Shown in pieces: positions 1-10,017 of a stretch of 64,000 nt of DNA. How positions within the stretch are numbered: position 1 is the stretch's first letter; each line of letters begins with the position of its first letter. The notes below the pieces were generated by a model that saw nothing but the letters and a program-made list of their open reading frames with translations, was not told the origin of the DNA and did no database searches. This DNA is from CAWBFD01 sp963788115 (GTDB lineage Bacteria; Actinomycetota; Thermoleophilia; Solirubrobacterales; 70-9): contig CAWBFD010000004.1 of the NCBI GenBank assembly GCA_963788115.1, positions 1,984,001 through 2,048,000 of the forward strand, given 5' to 3'. The translations under genes and the position numbers were made by a program.

Positions 1-218
1 ACGTTCTGGAGGCCGCCAAGCGCATCGCGCCGCGCCCATGGCTGCTCGTGCACGGCACCGACGACGACGTCGTCTCGGTCGACGATGCCCGCTCGCTGGC
101 CGCCGCGGGCGACGGCTGCGTCGAACGCCGGCTCGTGCCCAACGGCGCCCACCGTTTGCGGCACGATCCCCGCGCAATTGCGGCGCTCCTCGGTTGGCTC
201 GACCGCCAAGGCCCCTGA
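1..218 (+). CDS. Alpha/beta hydrolase, C-terminal fragment
   Basis: The reading frame is open from the window edge and ends at a TGA at 216-218, so only the last ~71 codons are present. The peptide has the layout of the end of an alpha/beta-hydrolase: a strand ending in WLLVHGTDDDVV, where an Asp would be the acid of the triad, and about 35 residues later NGAHRLRHDP, where a His would be the catalytic base. Substrate cannot be told from this part. It converges with the minus-strand epimerase gene that ends 38 bases further on. Confidence 0.6.
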   Translation, partial: VLEAAKRIAPRPWLLVHGTDDDVVSVDDARSLAAAGDGCVERRLVPNGAHRLRHDPRAIAALLGWLDRQGP

Positions 219-256
219 GCAACGCATCGCGATCCCGGGTCGTCGAACACCCGCCG

Positions 257-1161
257 TTACCGAGCGGCGTTGGCCCGGGCTTCGTCGAGGACGGCTTCGA
301 GCGTTGCTTCGAGGGTGAATGCCGGTTGCCATTTCGTTGCCGCCCGCAACCTGCTCGCGTCGCCGATGAGGCTGGGTACGTCGACCGGCCGGACGAGATC
401 CGGATCCTGCACCAGGCGCAACCGAACGCGGCGCGCGCGAGCAACGCGGCCGCGATCTCTCCGACGGAGTGGCCCGCGCCCGAACACACGTTGTAGACCG
501 CGCCCGGTTCGCCTTCGAGCGCGGCGAGGCGATACGCGCGCACGATGTCGCGCACGTCGTTGATGTCGCGCACCGGGTCGAGCGAACCGACGGTGATGTG
601 GTCGTGACCGTCGCGTTCGGCCTCGGCGATGCGGCGCGCGAGCGCGGGAATCAGGAAGCGATCGGTCTGGCCCGGACCGGTGTGGTTGAACGCGCGGACG
701 CGCACCGTCTCGAGTCCGGCACCGAGATAGGCCTGCAGCGCGAGGTACGACGCGGCGACCTTCGTGGCCGCGTAGGGAGAATTCGGGAGCAGCGGCGCGT
801 CCTCCCGCAGCGGGGATTCGGTGCCCGCGCGTCCGTACTCTTCGGCGCTGCCGACCACCAAGACGCGCCGCACGCCCGCGGCCTGCGCCGCGTCGAGGAC
901 GTTCAGCGTCCCCTCGACGTTGACGCGAAGCACTGCCTGCGGCTCGTTCCACGAGTCGCCCACGTGTGTGAGCGCGGCCAAGTGGTACACGACTTCGGGC
1001 TGGAAGCTGGCGAACGCCTGGTGCACCGCGTCACGGTCGACGATGTCGACCGCGTGGACCCCGGCGCGGTCGCACGCGATCACCGAGTCGCCGGCTTCGG
1101 TGAGATGCGCGACGAGATGGCGGCCCGCGAATCCGCTCGCGCCGGTGACGAGCGCCTTCAT
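257..1161 (-). CDS. NAD-dependent epimerase/dehydratase (GDP-mannose 4,6-dehydratase-like), frameshifted
   Basis: An extended SDR enzyme for nucleotide-sugar precursors. The N-terminus MKALVTGASGFAGRHL holds the NAD-binding GxxGxxG. Further on come a SAEEYG segment, the catalytic SPYAATK (YxxxK) and RAFNHTGPGQ, and the C-terminus has the GMD-family signature DVPSLIGDASRLR. The frame changes near 430; the gene length (905 bases) fits two surplus bases. Start is the ATG at 1161, whose ATGA overlaps the stop of the upstream glycosyltransferase. As last gene of the operon it probably supplies a GDP- or other NDP-deoxysugar donor to the glycosyltransferases; the exact sugar is not clear. Confidence 0.75.
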
Positions 1162-2280
1162 GCGAGCAGCTCCCGGTAGGTGACCACGTGCCGCTCGACC
1201 GACCGCGCCCACGTGAAGGGCCGCGACCTGCTCCGGACCGGCGCTCCGTGAGGGCCGCGGCACGGGAGCCGTCCTCGAGCAACGTTCGCAGCGCGGCGGC
1301 CAGCGCGTCGCCGTCGCCCGGCGGCACCGTGAGCGCCGCGCGTCCGACGATCTCTTCCGGCGCGGATCCCGTGGTCGTGACGAGCGGCGCACCGGCGGCG
1401 AGCGCTTCGAGCGCGGGCAAGCCGAACCCTTCCTCCAACGTTGGGTACGCAACCGCGGCCGCACGTCGGTAGAGCGCGGGCACGACGTCGTGATCGACGT
1501 AGCCGGTGCGGACGACATGCGTCGCGACCCCGCTGGCCGCGATCGCGTCGCGCACTTCGGAGACTCCCCACCCGTCGCCGCCCACGAGCGCGAGCCGCAG
1601 GTCGGGATGACGAGGTGCGACGCGCGCGAACGCGGCGAGGAGCGTCGGGATTCCTTTGCGCGGTTCCAACGTCGCCGGGCCGAACGCGACGTACGGCGGC
1701 GTCACGCCATGTGTGGCGAGCCGCGCGAGGTCGTCGACCTCGTCGCCTTCCGGCGAGAACCGGTTGTGGTCGACACCATGAGGGGCGACGGTGATCGGAC
1801 CGTGCGGCGGCGCGACCGCGCGCGAATCGCTTCGCGGTGTACTCGCTCACGCAGACGATCGCGGCTGCGTGGCGGGCGCTCGTACGGATCATCTGGCGGA
1901 AGAACGGCACTTTCGTGCGCTCGTGCCACTCGGGGTGATCGAAGAACGTCAGGTCGTGCACCGTCACGACGGCCGGGACACCGAGGCGCCACGGCATCGT
2001 GTAGTGCGGGCCGTGCCAGACGTCCGGCGCGACCTTCGCGGCCAGTTTCCGCGCGCCCGCCTGCTCCCAGGCGATGCGGCGGGCACGGGAGTCGGGCGCG
2101 ACCGGATGGATCGCCGCGCCGGGCGCGAGCGTGGACCACCGCTCCCCGTCGCCGCGGCGCGTCGCCAGATGCAGCTCGACGTCCGTCTGCGCGGCGAGGC
2201 CGCTCGCGAGCGCGCACGATATAGACGCCCGCGCCCGCGGGGCGGGCCGGAACCGCAGAGACGTCGAGGATGACGCGCAT
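1158..2280 (-). CDS. GT4-family glycosyltransferase, frameshifted
   Basis: A GT-B retaining glycosyltransferase of family GT4 (glycos_transf_1). The N-terminus MRVILDVSAVPARPAGAGVY carries the glycine-rich acceptor-side loop, a middle stretch reads VVTVHDLTFFDHPEWH, and the C-terminal nucleotide-sugar domain has TLEPRKGIPTLL and the donor-binding EEGFGLPALEALAAG (EX7E). The protein should be ~370 residues. At least three frame switches lie inside, near 2230, 1830-1700 and 1230. The ATG at 2280 overlaps the upstream stop as TGATG, so it is translationally coupled. It likely adds one sugar of a cell-surface polysaccharide on the cytoplasmic side of the membrane. Confidence 0.75.
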
Positions 2281-3374
2281 CAAGCCCGTTGAAGGTAGCG
2301 GGCTCCGGCCGCCGCGAACGCTGCCGCATGCGCCTGCGCGGAGGCTTCCCACGTCATCGTCTCGGCGCGCAGACGGCCCTTGCGGGCGAGGTCGGCGCAC
2401 AGCGCGGGATCCTCGAGGACGCGTTCGAGCGCGGCGGTCATCTCGTCGACGTCGCCCGGCGTGAACAGCAGACCCGCGTCGCCGACGACCTCGGTGAGCG
2501 CCGAATCGTTGGCGGCGACCAGCGGCGCACCCCGCGACGAGCGCTTCGAGGGCGGGCAGTCCGAAGCCTTCGTAGCGGGATGCGATGCAGCACGCCGACG
2601 CGCGCCGGATCAGCGCGTCGACGGTGCGCCACGGCAGCTCGCCGATCACGTGCACGCCCGGTCCGTCGATGCCGCGTACATCGCCCCACCCGCGCGGCCC
2701 GACAATGACGAGCGTGAGTTCGGGGCGCCGCGTCCGGAGTCGCTGCGTCGCGGCGACGATCGTCGGGAGGTCCTTGCGCGGCTCGACCGTACCGACCGTC
2801 AAGAGGAATGGCTCTCGGATGCCGCACCGCGCGACAACGGCGTCGATCTCGCTCGGATCGCGCGGCAGCGGCGCGTTCACGCCGAGCGGCGCGAGCAGCA
2901 CGTCGTCGGCCGCGAAACCTTCGCGTATCAGTTCGTCGCGCGTGAAGGTCGACGGCGACAGCACGAGCGTCGCTTCGCGACGGGCGATCTCGAGGCCGCG
3001 CCGGTGGAAGGAAGCGCCGCGCCGTGTGGTGCCATCGGGGAAACGCATGAACGCGATGTCGTGCACCGTGACGACCAGCGGCTGCGCGCGCGAATCGGGG
3101 GAATCGCCAGGCTCGGGGCGTGCACCACATCGGCGTCGATCCGCACGATCGGTCGCCGGGCCCGGTGCCACAGCTCGTAGCGCACGCTGCCGTGCGGCGC
3201 GCCGAGATCGATCCACGGAACCGCGGCGGGGAACGTCCGCGGGCGCGGGCCGGCGGCGAAGGCCACCGGTTCGACGCCGAATGCGGGCAGCCGGGCCACG
3301 AGAGCACCGATGTAGAGCCCGATCCCGCCGGGAACCGGCTGGTGCAACTGTCCGGCATGGACGGCCGCGCGCAT
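2280..3374 (-). CDS. GT4-family glycosyltransferase, frameshifted
   Basis: The second GT4 enzyme of the operon, ~365 residues. The N-terminus contains PGGIGLYIGALVARLP (glycine-rich loop). The middle reads VVTVHDIAFMRFPDGT and the C-terminal domain has TVEPRKDLPTIV and the donor site RYEGFGLPALEALVAG. Two clear frame switches occur near 3090 and 2540, with another needed by the length. Start ATG at 3374 overlaps the previous stop as TGATG; its own stop overlaps the next start in the same way. It resembles its two neighbours closely in plan, which suggests an old tandem duplication with divergence of donor or acceptor. Confidence 0.78.
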
Positions 3375-4522
3375 CACGAGTAGGTCCGCGTCCCGACCAG
3401 GCGCCGGTAGCACGACGCGAGCGCGCGGGCCGCGTCTTCCCACGAATACTGGCGGACGCGGTCGCGGCCCCGCGCGACGAGTTCATGACGCGTCGCGTCG
3501 TCGTTGATCACGCGCGTGATGGCGTCGGCGAGCTGCTGCACATCGGTGGCATCGACAAGGAGCGCGGCATCACCGGCCACCTCGGGGATCGAACCGGCGC
3601 GCGCCGCGACGACAGGAACGCCGGCAGTCATGGCTTCGAGCACGGGAAAGCCGAAGCCTTCGTAGATCGATGGGTACGCGAGCACGGCGGCGCGATCGAG
3701 CAGCGCGCGTCGGCCGGCGTCGGTCACGGCGCCGGGGAGCACGACGCGCGGCCCGACGTCGTGCGTCAGTCGCGTGATCGCTGCATCGACACTGCCACGC
3801 GCCGGGCCGTCCTGACCCGCGATCACGAGGTGGAGATCGGGTTGCTCGCGCGCGACCAATCCGAACGCGTCGACGAGGTGCGCGAGGTTCTTGCGGGGTT
3901 CGATCGTGCCGATCGCGAGCACGAACGGCGCGCCATCGAGCCGCGCCTCCACTTCCGGTGGCACCTCCGCGTCGGTACCGATCGCGGGAACGCCCAGGGG
4001 GATCACCACCAAGCGGCCATCGCGTTCGAGTCCGGGCCCGAAGATCTCCTCGATCTCGCCCGCGACGAACTTCGAGGTCGTGTGCACGGTTGCACCACGC
4101 GCCACCGCCCGCCGGACGATCGGCACGTACGCCCGCACATCCGGGCTGCACAGTTCCGGGTAGCGCACGAACGAACAGTCGTAGACGCTCACCATCGTCG
4201 GGAGCTTGCTGGGCGGCGTGAGGTAGTTGGTGGCGTGCACGACGTCGGCCGGCCGCAGCCACCTGTCGATGCGCGGCCCGTCGATCCGCCCCCACGCCGG
4301 CAACAGGATGCGGGCGGGGATGGGAACGAAGCGTGTGTCCGACGGAACGTCCGGCCGGTGTCGGCGGGCCCGCGCGCTCAGCGTGTACGGGATGATCGCG
4401 GGTGCTGCCTCCAGGCCTTGGAGGGCGCTCAGGATCTCCGCCACGGCGCTCCCGATGCCCGTGCGGAGGCCGATGAGCGGTGTGACATCGATCGCCACGT
4501 TGGGACGGGCGTTCGCCGGCAC
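3374..4522 (-). CDS. GT4-family glycosyltransferase
   Basis: Intact GT4 glycosyltransferase of ~382 residues, the first gene of the polysaccharide operon. It starts ANARPNVAIDVTPLIGLRTGIG, has MVSVYDCSFVRYPELC in the middle, TIEPRKNLAHLVDAF at the start of the donor domain, and YEGFGFPVLEAMTAG as the nucleotide-sugar site. I chose the GTG at 4522, where similarity to the family begins. An in-frame ATG at 4605 would add 27 residues of unfamiliar, Arg-rich sequence. The gene is divergent from the amidase at 4667, so both promoters must lie in the ~145-base gap, which has no obvious strong hexamers. Confidence 0.8.
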   Translation of the reverse strand: MPANARPNVAIDVTPLIGLRTGIGSAVAEILSALQGLEAAPAIIPYTLSARARRHRPDVPSDTRFVPIPARILLPAWGRIDGPRIDRWLRPADVVHATNYLTPPSKLPTMVSVYDCSFVRYPELCSPDVRAYVPIVRRAVARGATVHTTSKFVAGEIEEIFGPGLERDGRLVVIPLGVPAIGTDAEVPPEVEARLDGAPFVLAIGTIEPRKNLAHLVDAFGLVAREQPDLHLVIAGQDGPARGSVDAAITRLTHDVGPRVVLPGAVTDAGRRALLDRAAVLAYPSIYEGFGFPVLEAMTAGVPVVAARAGSIPEVAGDAALLVDATDVQQLADAITRVINDDATRHELVARGRDRVRQYSWEDAARALASCYRRLVGTRTYS

Positions 4523-4666
4523 TGCTCGTTCGTAGCACACTCGGCAAAGGAGGGCGCGCCGCACCAATGCTGGATCGCGGCCCCGGTGTGTGGTTCTCTG
4601 TTCCATTCGGATGCGGAGGGGCCCGCCGATAGGAACTGCGCGCGCGGTCGCGCCACTGGGGGACCC

Positions 4667-6283
4667 GTGAACGAAAGCAAGAGTCGCGAGCCAGACGGCC
4701 ACGACGACTGCCCCGCGTGCCGAGGCCCATCAGCCGATCAGACCGCGGGGCCGAGCCGGCACCACCTCAGCCGCCGGTCGGCGCTGCGCCTGGCTGCCGG
4801 CGCCGGTGCCGCGCTCGTCGTCGCTCCGCACGTGCGCGCCGAGTCCCGTCCTGTTGGCATCGTTGCGGCGCGCCCCATCGCCGCTCCTCGACCCGAATGG
4901 CCGAGCCCGCCGATCGTCACGCGCGCCGCATGGGGTGCCGACGAAGCCATCCGGCACGGCGGTCAGGAATACGACACGGTCATCGAGAAGATCGTCATCC
5001 ACCACACGGCCACACCATCGAATCCGGCCGATCCGGCAGCCGCGCTGCGGGGCGTGTACACGCACGCGGTCACCGCGGGCGGCTACATCGACCTCCAGTA
5101 CAACTGGATGATCGACCACAACGGTCGGATCTACGAAGGCCGGTGGGCGAGCGACTATCCACCCGGCGTCGCCCACACCGGTGAGGCGAACGGCGCGAAC
5201 GTGCGGGGCGGGCATGCGGAGGCGCACAACTCGCGCACCATCGGTGTCTGCTTCATCGGCACGTACACGAACGCCATGCCGCCCGACGTCGCGATCGAAG
5301 CGCTGGTGCAACTCCTCGCGTGGAAGTGCGCGCGGTGGGGCATCGACCCGATGGGCAGCGGTGCCTACGCAAACGCGACCGGCGGAACCTCCGGGCTGTG
5401 GAACATCACATCGCACCGCGAGACGAAGAACGCAATCGGCGACGCGACCACGTGCCCGGGCGATCCACTCATCAGTCTGCTACCGCAGATCCGCGAACGC
5501 GTCGCGGCCCGCCTGCGCGACGGCTCGACCGGCTATTGGATCGCATCGGGCGAGGGTCGCCTGTTCACGTTCGGTCAGGTTCCCGACCACGGCGACACGC
5601 GCCGGCTCGGCATTCCCGCCCAGATCATGGGTATCACGGGCCACCCGTCGGGCCAGGGTTACTGGACCTACGGCGTCGACGGCGGCGTGTTCTCCTTCGG
5701 TGCGGCCCAGTTCTTTGGTTCGACCGGCGGCATGCGCTTGAACCGGCCCGTGATCGGCATGGCCGGTGTGCCCGACGGGAACGGCTACTGGCTGGTCGCG
5801 AGCGACGGCGGTGTGTTCTCGTTCGGCTCGGCGCAGTTCTACGGCTCGACGGGCGCGCTGCGGCTCAACTCGCCGGTGATCGGCATGTGCCCAGCGCCCG
5901 GCGGCGGCGGATACTGGCTGTACGCCCGTGATGGCGGCATCTTCAGCTTCGGCAACGCGCAGTTCTACGGCTCGACCGGCGGGATCCGCTTGAACAAGCC
6001 GATCGTCGCGATGGCGGCGCGTCCCCAGGCCGACGGGTACTGGCTCGTTGCCGAAGACGGCGGCGTGTTCGCGTTTGGCGGCGCACAGTTCCACGGCTCG
6101 ACGGGCGGCATACGGCTCAACTCGCCGGTGATCGGCGCGATCGCGACGACGACCGGCAACGGCTACATGCTGCTCGCGCGCGACGGCGGCGTGTTCTCGT
6201 TCGGCGATGCACCGTTCTACGGCAGCGCCGCGGGTCTCGTCGCGGGCAACGCCGTCGGCTTCGCCGGCCGCCTCCGGCCGTAG
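4667..6283 (+). CDS. Tat-exported N-acetylmuramoyl-L-alanine amidase (PGRP-like) with C-terminal repeats
   Basis: Intact, 538 residues, GTG start preceded by GGGGGA. A twin-arginine signal (SRRSALRLAAGAG, residues 35-45) precedes a PGRP/Amidase_2 domain at about 80-280. Probable zinc ligands are His112/113 (IVIHHTATPS), His250 (TSHRET) and Cys263 (TCPGDPL). The domain should cleave the lactyl-Ala bond of peptidoglycan outside the membrane. From ~288 to the end run five to six copies of a ~46-residue repeat of the form GYWLVASDGGVFSFG-AQFYGSTG-LNSPVIGM. The same repeat is found in two other secreted proteins of this window (30969-32213 and 50644-52578). Its role is unknown; wall anchoring or a beta-propeller-like scaffold are possibilities. 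Confidence 0.88.
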   Translation: MNESKSREPDGHDDCPACRGPSADQTAGPSRHHLSRRSALRLAAGAGAALVVAPHVRAESRPVGIVAARPIAAPRPEWPSPPIVTRAAWGADEAIRHGGQEYDTVIEKIVIHHTATPSNPADPAAALRGVYTHAVTAGGYIDLQYNWMIDHNGRIYEGRWASDYPPGVAHTGEANGANVRGGHAEAHNSRTIGVCFIGTYTNAMPPDVAIEALVQLLAWKCARWGIDPMGSGAYANATGGTSGLWNITSHRETKNAIGDATTCPGDPLISLLPQIRERVAARLRDGSTGYWIASGEGRLFTFGQVPDHGDTRRLGIPAQIMGITGHPSGQGYWTYGVDGGVFSFGAAQFFGSTGGMRLNRPVIGMAGVPDGNGYWLVASDGGVFSFGSAQFYGSTGALRLNSPVIGMCPAPGGGGYWLYARDGGIFSFGNAQFYGSTGGIRLNKPIVAMAARPQADGYWLVAEDGGVFAFGGAQFHGSTGGIRLNSPVIGAIATTTGNGYMLLARDGGVFSFGDAPFYGSAAGLVAGNAVGFAGRLRP

Positions 6284-6308
6284 CGCGGCGCGTTCCACGC
6301 GGATCGCC

Positions 6309-6974
6309 CTACACGCGAATTGGGTGGTCGGCGCGGGCGAGCATCTCGTCGTCGCCCGCGCTGTCGCCGTACGCCCAGAGTCTCCGCGGGTTCCGTGCCG
6401 AGGTACTGCTCGCAGCCGGCGCGACCTTCGCGGGCCCGCGGCAGTTCCCGTCGATCAGGCGGCCGGTGCAACGGCCGTGCGCGTCGTACTCGAGCCGGCT
6501 GCACAGCAGCGCGTCGATCGCGAGCGCCTCGGCGACGGGCTGGAGGTACGCGTCGAGCGTTGCCGACACGATCACGACCTCGTGGCCTTCGGCGCGGTGC
6601 CACGCGATGCGCTCGCGCATCTCGGGCCGGATCTTGTGCGCCGCGAGATGGTCGCCGTAGGAACGTCCCGCGGCGGCGATCGCGTCGCGCGTGCGGCCGC
6701 CGAGCACGCGCCCGAGGAAGCGTTGCTTCGTGTCGTCGCGGTCGGCCCGGCCGAGGACGACGCCCGCGATCCGTGGGCTCTCGGCAGCAACCGCGAGCGC
6801 GACGCGCGGCCACCCGGCGACCCGACCGACGAAGCCTGCGAGCGTGTCGCGCCGCGTCAGCGTGCCGTCGAAGTCGAACGCGGCGACGGCTTTCAGAGCG
6901 GCAGCTTCCGGAACACCGGCCGGGGCAGGTGCCGGAGACCCGACATGACAAATCGCAGCGCGGGCGGAACCCAC
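6309..6974 (-). CDS. HAD-superfamily phosphatase (HAD-IB, SerB-like), partly frameshifted
   Basis: A HAD phosphohydrolase of roughly 200 residues. Motif I is AFDFDGTLTR (nucleophile and acid/base Asp), motif II is VVIVSATLDAY, Lys of motif III lies in GPAKVA, and motif IV is WAYGDSAGDDEML. A ~15-residue stretch just before motif IV (about 6380-6420) is in another frame, so local frame errors are present. The start is unclear: the ATG at 6974 lies 80 bases inside dprE2, and the conserved part begins only near 6895, at the dprE2 stop. Position at the end of the DPA operon suggests it removes the 5-phosphate of decaprenylphosphoryl-phosphoribose; this is inference. Confidence 0.72.
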   Translation of the reverse strand: MGSARAAICHVGSPAPAPAGVPEAAALKAVAAFDFDGTLTRRDTLAGFVGRVAGWPRVALAVAAESPRIAGVVLGRADRDDTKQRFLGRVLGGRTRDAIAAAGRSYGDHLAAHKIRPEMRERIAWHRAEGHEVVIVSATLDAYLQPVAEALAIDALLCSRLEYDAHGRCTGRLIDGNCRGPAKVAPAASSTSARNPRRLWAYGDSAGDDEMLARADHPIRV

Positions 6975-7657
6975 ACCACTTCCCGGTCGCGTTCGAGCGC
7001 GTGCACGATCGCCTCACCGACTGCCTCGGGCGTCGTCGAGAGCGGAGCCGCCTTCATGCCCGCCGTCATCTTCGTGGTCACGAAGCCGGGCCGGACGATC
7101 AGGACGTGCACGCCGGTGCCCACCAGGCTGCTGGCCGAGCCCTTGGAAGAACGCGTCGGCGCCGGCCTTCGACGAGCCGTACACGAAGTTCGAGCGGCGC
7201 GCTCGTTCGCCCGCGACGCTCGAGAGCAGCACCAGGGTGCCGTGCCCCTGCTCCTTCATGCGCTGCGCGAGCGGCACGCGTCACCGACACGACGCCGGTG
7301 TAGTTCGTCTGCACGATGTCGAGCGCCGTCGGCGCCGTGCCGCTCGGCCCGCTCCTGGTCGCCGAGGACACCGAACGCGACGAGCACGACGTCGAAGTCG
7401 CCGAAGCGATCGAAGGTCGTGTGCACGAACTGCTCGTGCGCGGCGAAGTCGGTCGCGTCGAACGCGACGACCTCGACGTCGGACGCACCCGCTGCGCGCA
7501 GCGTCTCGACGGTGGGATCGAGCGCTTCCGGCTTGCGGCCCGCGAGCACGACGCGCACCGGTCGCTTTCGGCCCAGCTCGGCAACCGTCGCCACCGCGAT
7601 GTCGGAGCCGCCACCGAGCACGAGCACGGATTGCACCGAACCCATGGAGTCCTTCAT
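6893..7657 (-). CDS. dprE2: Decaprenylphosphoryl-2-keto-ribose reductase DprE2, frameshifted
   Basis: SDR enzyme that reduces the 2-keto intermediate made by DprE1 to decaprenylphosphoryl-D-arabinose (DPA). The N-terminus VLVLGGGSDIAVATV matches DprE2, as do DVVLVAFGVLGDQ, NYTGVVSVT, the catalytic SSVAGERARRSNFVYGSSKAG (Ser and YxxxK), VLIVRPGFVTTKM and the C-terminal RHLPRPVFRKLPL, which is nearly the mycobacterial tail. Expected size ~254 residues. Frame switches occur near 7330, 7270 and 7125. The ATG at 7657 overlaps the dprE1 stop (ATGA). It acts at the cytoplasmic face of the membrane with DprE1. Confidence 0.9.
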
Positions 7658-9055
7658 CGTGTGCCTGCCTTGTCGGTGCCGGACAGCGAGAGCCGGCGGT
7701 CCATGTCGCTGCGCAGACGTGGAGCGCGGGTCGAGCCGCGCGCGAATCTCGCGCCACCGATCGAGCTCCGGGTACATCGCCGGGAGGAGCTCGGGCGCGA
7801 GGCGCGAGTCCTTCGTCAGGTAGACGCGCCCGCCCGCTTCCGCGATGAGCCTCGTCGAGACCGTCGAGCAGATCGCCGAGGCCGGCGCGCCCGACCGGGA
7901 TGTCGAGCGCGAGCTCCACCCCGGCATCGGGAAGCCGAGTGGCCCGCCGCTGTCGTGCTCGAACCGCTTCAGCACCGCGAGGAACGAAGCGCTGCCTGCC
8001 GCGCTGAGCCGTTCGAGGGTCGTTCGCACCACCGCTTCGGCACCGTAGGGCACGACGTACTGATACTGCACGAACCCGCGCGGCCCGTAGATGCGGTTCC
8101 AGTCGCGCACCGCCGTCGAGCGGATGGAAGAAGGCGGTGATCGTCTGGATGTGGCCGGCGCGGGCGCGCGGCGACTTGCGGAACCACATCTCGTTGAACG
8201 CCCGGATCGAGCAGTGGGTTCAGGAGCCCGGCGGGCACGATCGGCGGCGCCGGGCCGAGGCTGATCGGTTGGAACCGGCGTGCGTGCGCGCGCCGCGCGG
8301 CGGGGAGCTCGTCGAGGGTCGTGTGGTTGCCGCGCGTGAGCACCGACCGGCCGAGGTGGCGTCCGCGCGCGATGCAGTCGATCCACGCGACGGAATAGCG
8401 GTAGCGCTCGTCGTTGTCGAGCATGCGGGCCATGCAGTCGTCGACGTCGGTGGCCCGCTCGGTGTCGACGGTCAGCAGCGCGGTCTCGACCGGCTGTAAG
8501 CGCAGCGTCGCCTCGGTGATGATGCCGGTCAGTCCCATGCCGCCCGCGGTCGACCAGAACTCATCGGGGTGCGTCTCGCGGCCGACCGCGATCGTGCCGT
8601 GGGCCGGTGTCACGAGTTGGAACCGCTCGACGTAGTCGCAGAACGAACCGTGGCGGAACTTGCCGTGGATGTCGGAGGCGATCGCGCCGCCGACCGTCAC
8701 GTAGCGGGTCCCGGGCACGACCATCGGGAACCAACCGAGCGGGATCAGGCTGCGCATCAGCGTGTCGAGGCTCGACGCCCGCTTCGACGGTGCACGTCCC
8801 CTTGTCGAGGTCGACTTCGAGCACGCGGTCCATGTCGGTGAGGTCGAGCACCGATCCGCCGGCGTTCTGGGCCGCGTCGCCGTAACTGCGCCCGAGCCCA
8901 CGCGCAAGTGCGCCGCGGGGACCGGCACTCGCGAGTCTTGCGACGACCTCGTCGGCGTCGCGAGGCGCGGACACGCGCGCCGCGGTCGGCGCGGTCCGGC
9001 CCCAGCCCGACAGCAGCTCGATGCGCTCGTCGATCAGGTCGTCACCACTACGCAT
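7654..9055 (-). CDS. dprE1: Decaprenylphosphoryl-beta-D-ribose 2-oxidase DprE1, frameshifted
   Basis: FAD-dependent oxidase that oxidises C2 of decaprenylphosphoryl-ribose; the target of benzothiazinone drugs in mycobacteria. Seen: GRGLGRSYGDAAQN and GGAIASDIHGK (FAD domain of the vanillyl-alcohol oxidase type), TAGGMGLTGIITEATL, YSVAWIDC, and at the C-terminus RGFVQYQYVVPYGAE. In the last motif the residue aligned with the drug-binding Cys387 of M. tuberculosis would lie near the QYQ segment; I read no Cys there. Frame switches lie near 8775, 8200-8115 and 7720. Start ATG 9055 overlaps the ubiA end by eight bases. Expected size ~465 residues. Confidence 0.9.
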
Positions 9056-10016
9056 AGTGCACGGCACCGGCGAACAGGAGTGCCCACACGAGGCCGATGG
9101 CGAGGAGCGAGCGGTCGGAGAGCACGAGGTCCTCGGGCGCGCCGCCGCGACCCTGTTCGAGCAACAGTGAATAGCGCAGGATGCCGAGTACGAACGGGAT
9201 GATCGACAGCTCGAACCAGGTCTGGTCGCCGACGGCCTCCGATCGCTCGAACGCCCACAGGCAGTACGCGAGGATCGCGACGCTCGATGCCACCGCGCGC
9301 ACGTAGTTGAGGAACGCGAACGAGTACAGCTCGAGCGCGGGCCGGTGGTTGCCCGCGTCGTCGCCCAGCTCGAGCATCTCCGCGTGACGCTTGCCGGTGA
9401 CCATGAACAACGAGCCCGCGCCGGCCACGATGAGGAACCACGGCGAGATGTCGACACCGACCGCGACGCCACCCGCGATCGTCCGCAGCACGAAGCCGGC
9501 CGCGACGGCCGCGAGGTCGAGCACGGCTTCGTGCTTCAAGCCACGCGCTGTACGCGAGCGTGAGCAGCGAGATACCCGATGATGACGAGCGCGAGATCGA
9601 CGCTCGCCACGAACGACGAGCGCGATCGCGCTCGACTTGCAGTACGACCCCACCGATGAACGCGGTCCGGACCGAGATCTCGCCTGACGCGACGGGCCGA
9701 TCTCGCTTCGTCGGATGCACGCGGTCGGCCGCCGCGTCGAGGGCGTCGTTCAGGTAGTACGTGCCGCTCGCGACGAGGCAGAAGCAGACGAAGGCGATCG
9801 CGGTGTCGAACAGCGCCTCGGGTTCGGTGAGCACCCCGGCCGCGCCGGGTGCCGCGACGACGAGCACGTTCTTGATCCACTGCTTCGGCCGCGCCAGTCG
9901 CACGAGCGCCCAGAATGTCGATGATCTGGACGTCGGCCGTTCGGGCGCGGCCGGCGCGGGTTCGACGATTGCGTCTCGGGGGGCTCGTCGCCGATCGGAT
10001 CGACCGCAGACGGCAC
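9048..10016 (-). CDS. ubiA: UbiA-family prenyltransferase, decaprenyl-phosphate phosphoribosyltransferase, frameshifted
   Basis: Integral membrane enzyme that would transfer 5-phosphoribose from PRPP to polyprenyl phosphate, the first committed step of DPA synthesis (Rv3806c type). Visible are LVRLARPKQWIKNVLV, the Asp-rich metal site NDALDAAADRVHPTKRDRP, the matching second Asp motif region around DLAAVAAGFVLRTIAGG, and alternating hydrophobic segments to GAVHYA at the end. A GTG at 10016, one base after the flippase stop, is the likely start and gives an acidic N-terminal tail of ~35 residues. Frame switches occur near 9925, 9915 and 9620-9540. Assignment to the DPA step rests on motif and on adjacency to dprE1/dprE2. 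Confidence 0.85.
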
Positions 10017-10017
10017 G

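Noticed and set aside
2585..4666. Very long plus-strand frame running into the amidase gene
   Set aside because: Its first part is an Arg/Pro-rich shadow of the minus-strand glycosyltransferases; the real gene starts at GTG 4667 with a signal peptide.
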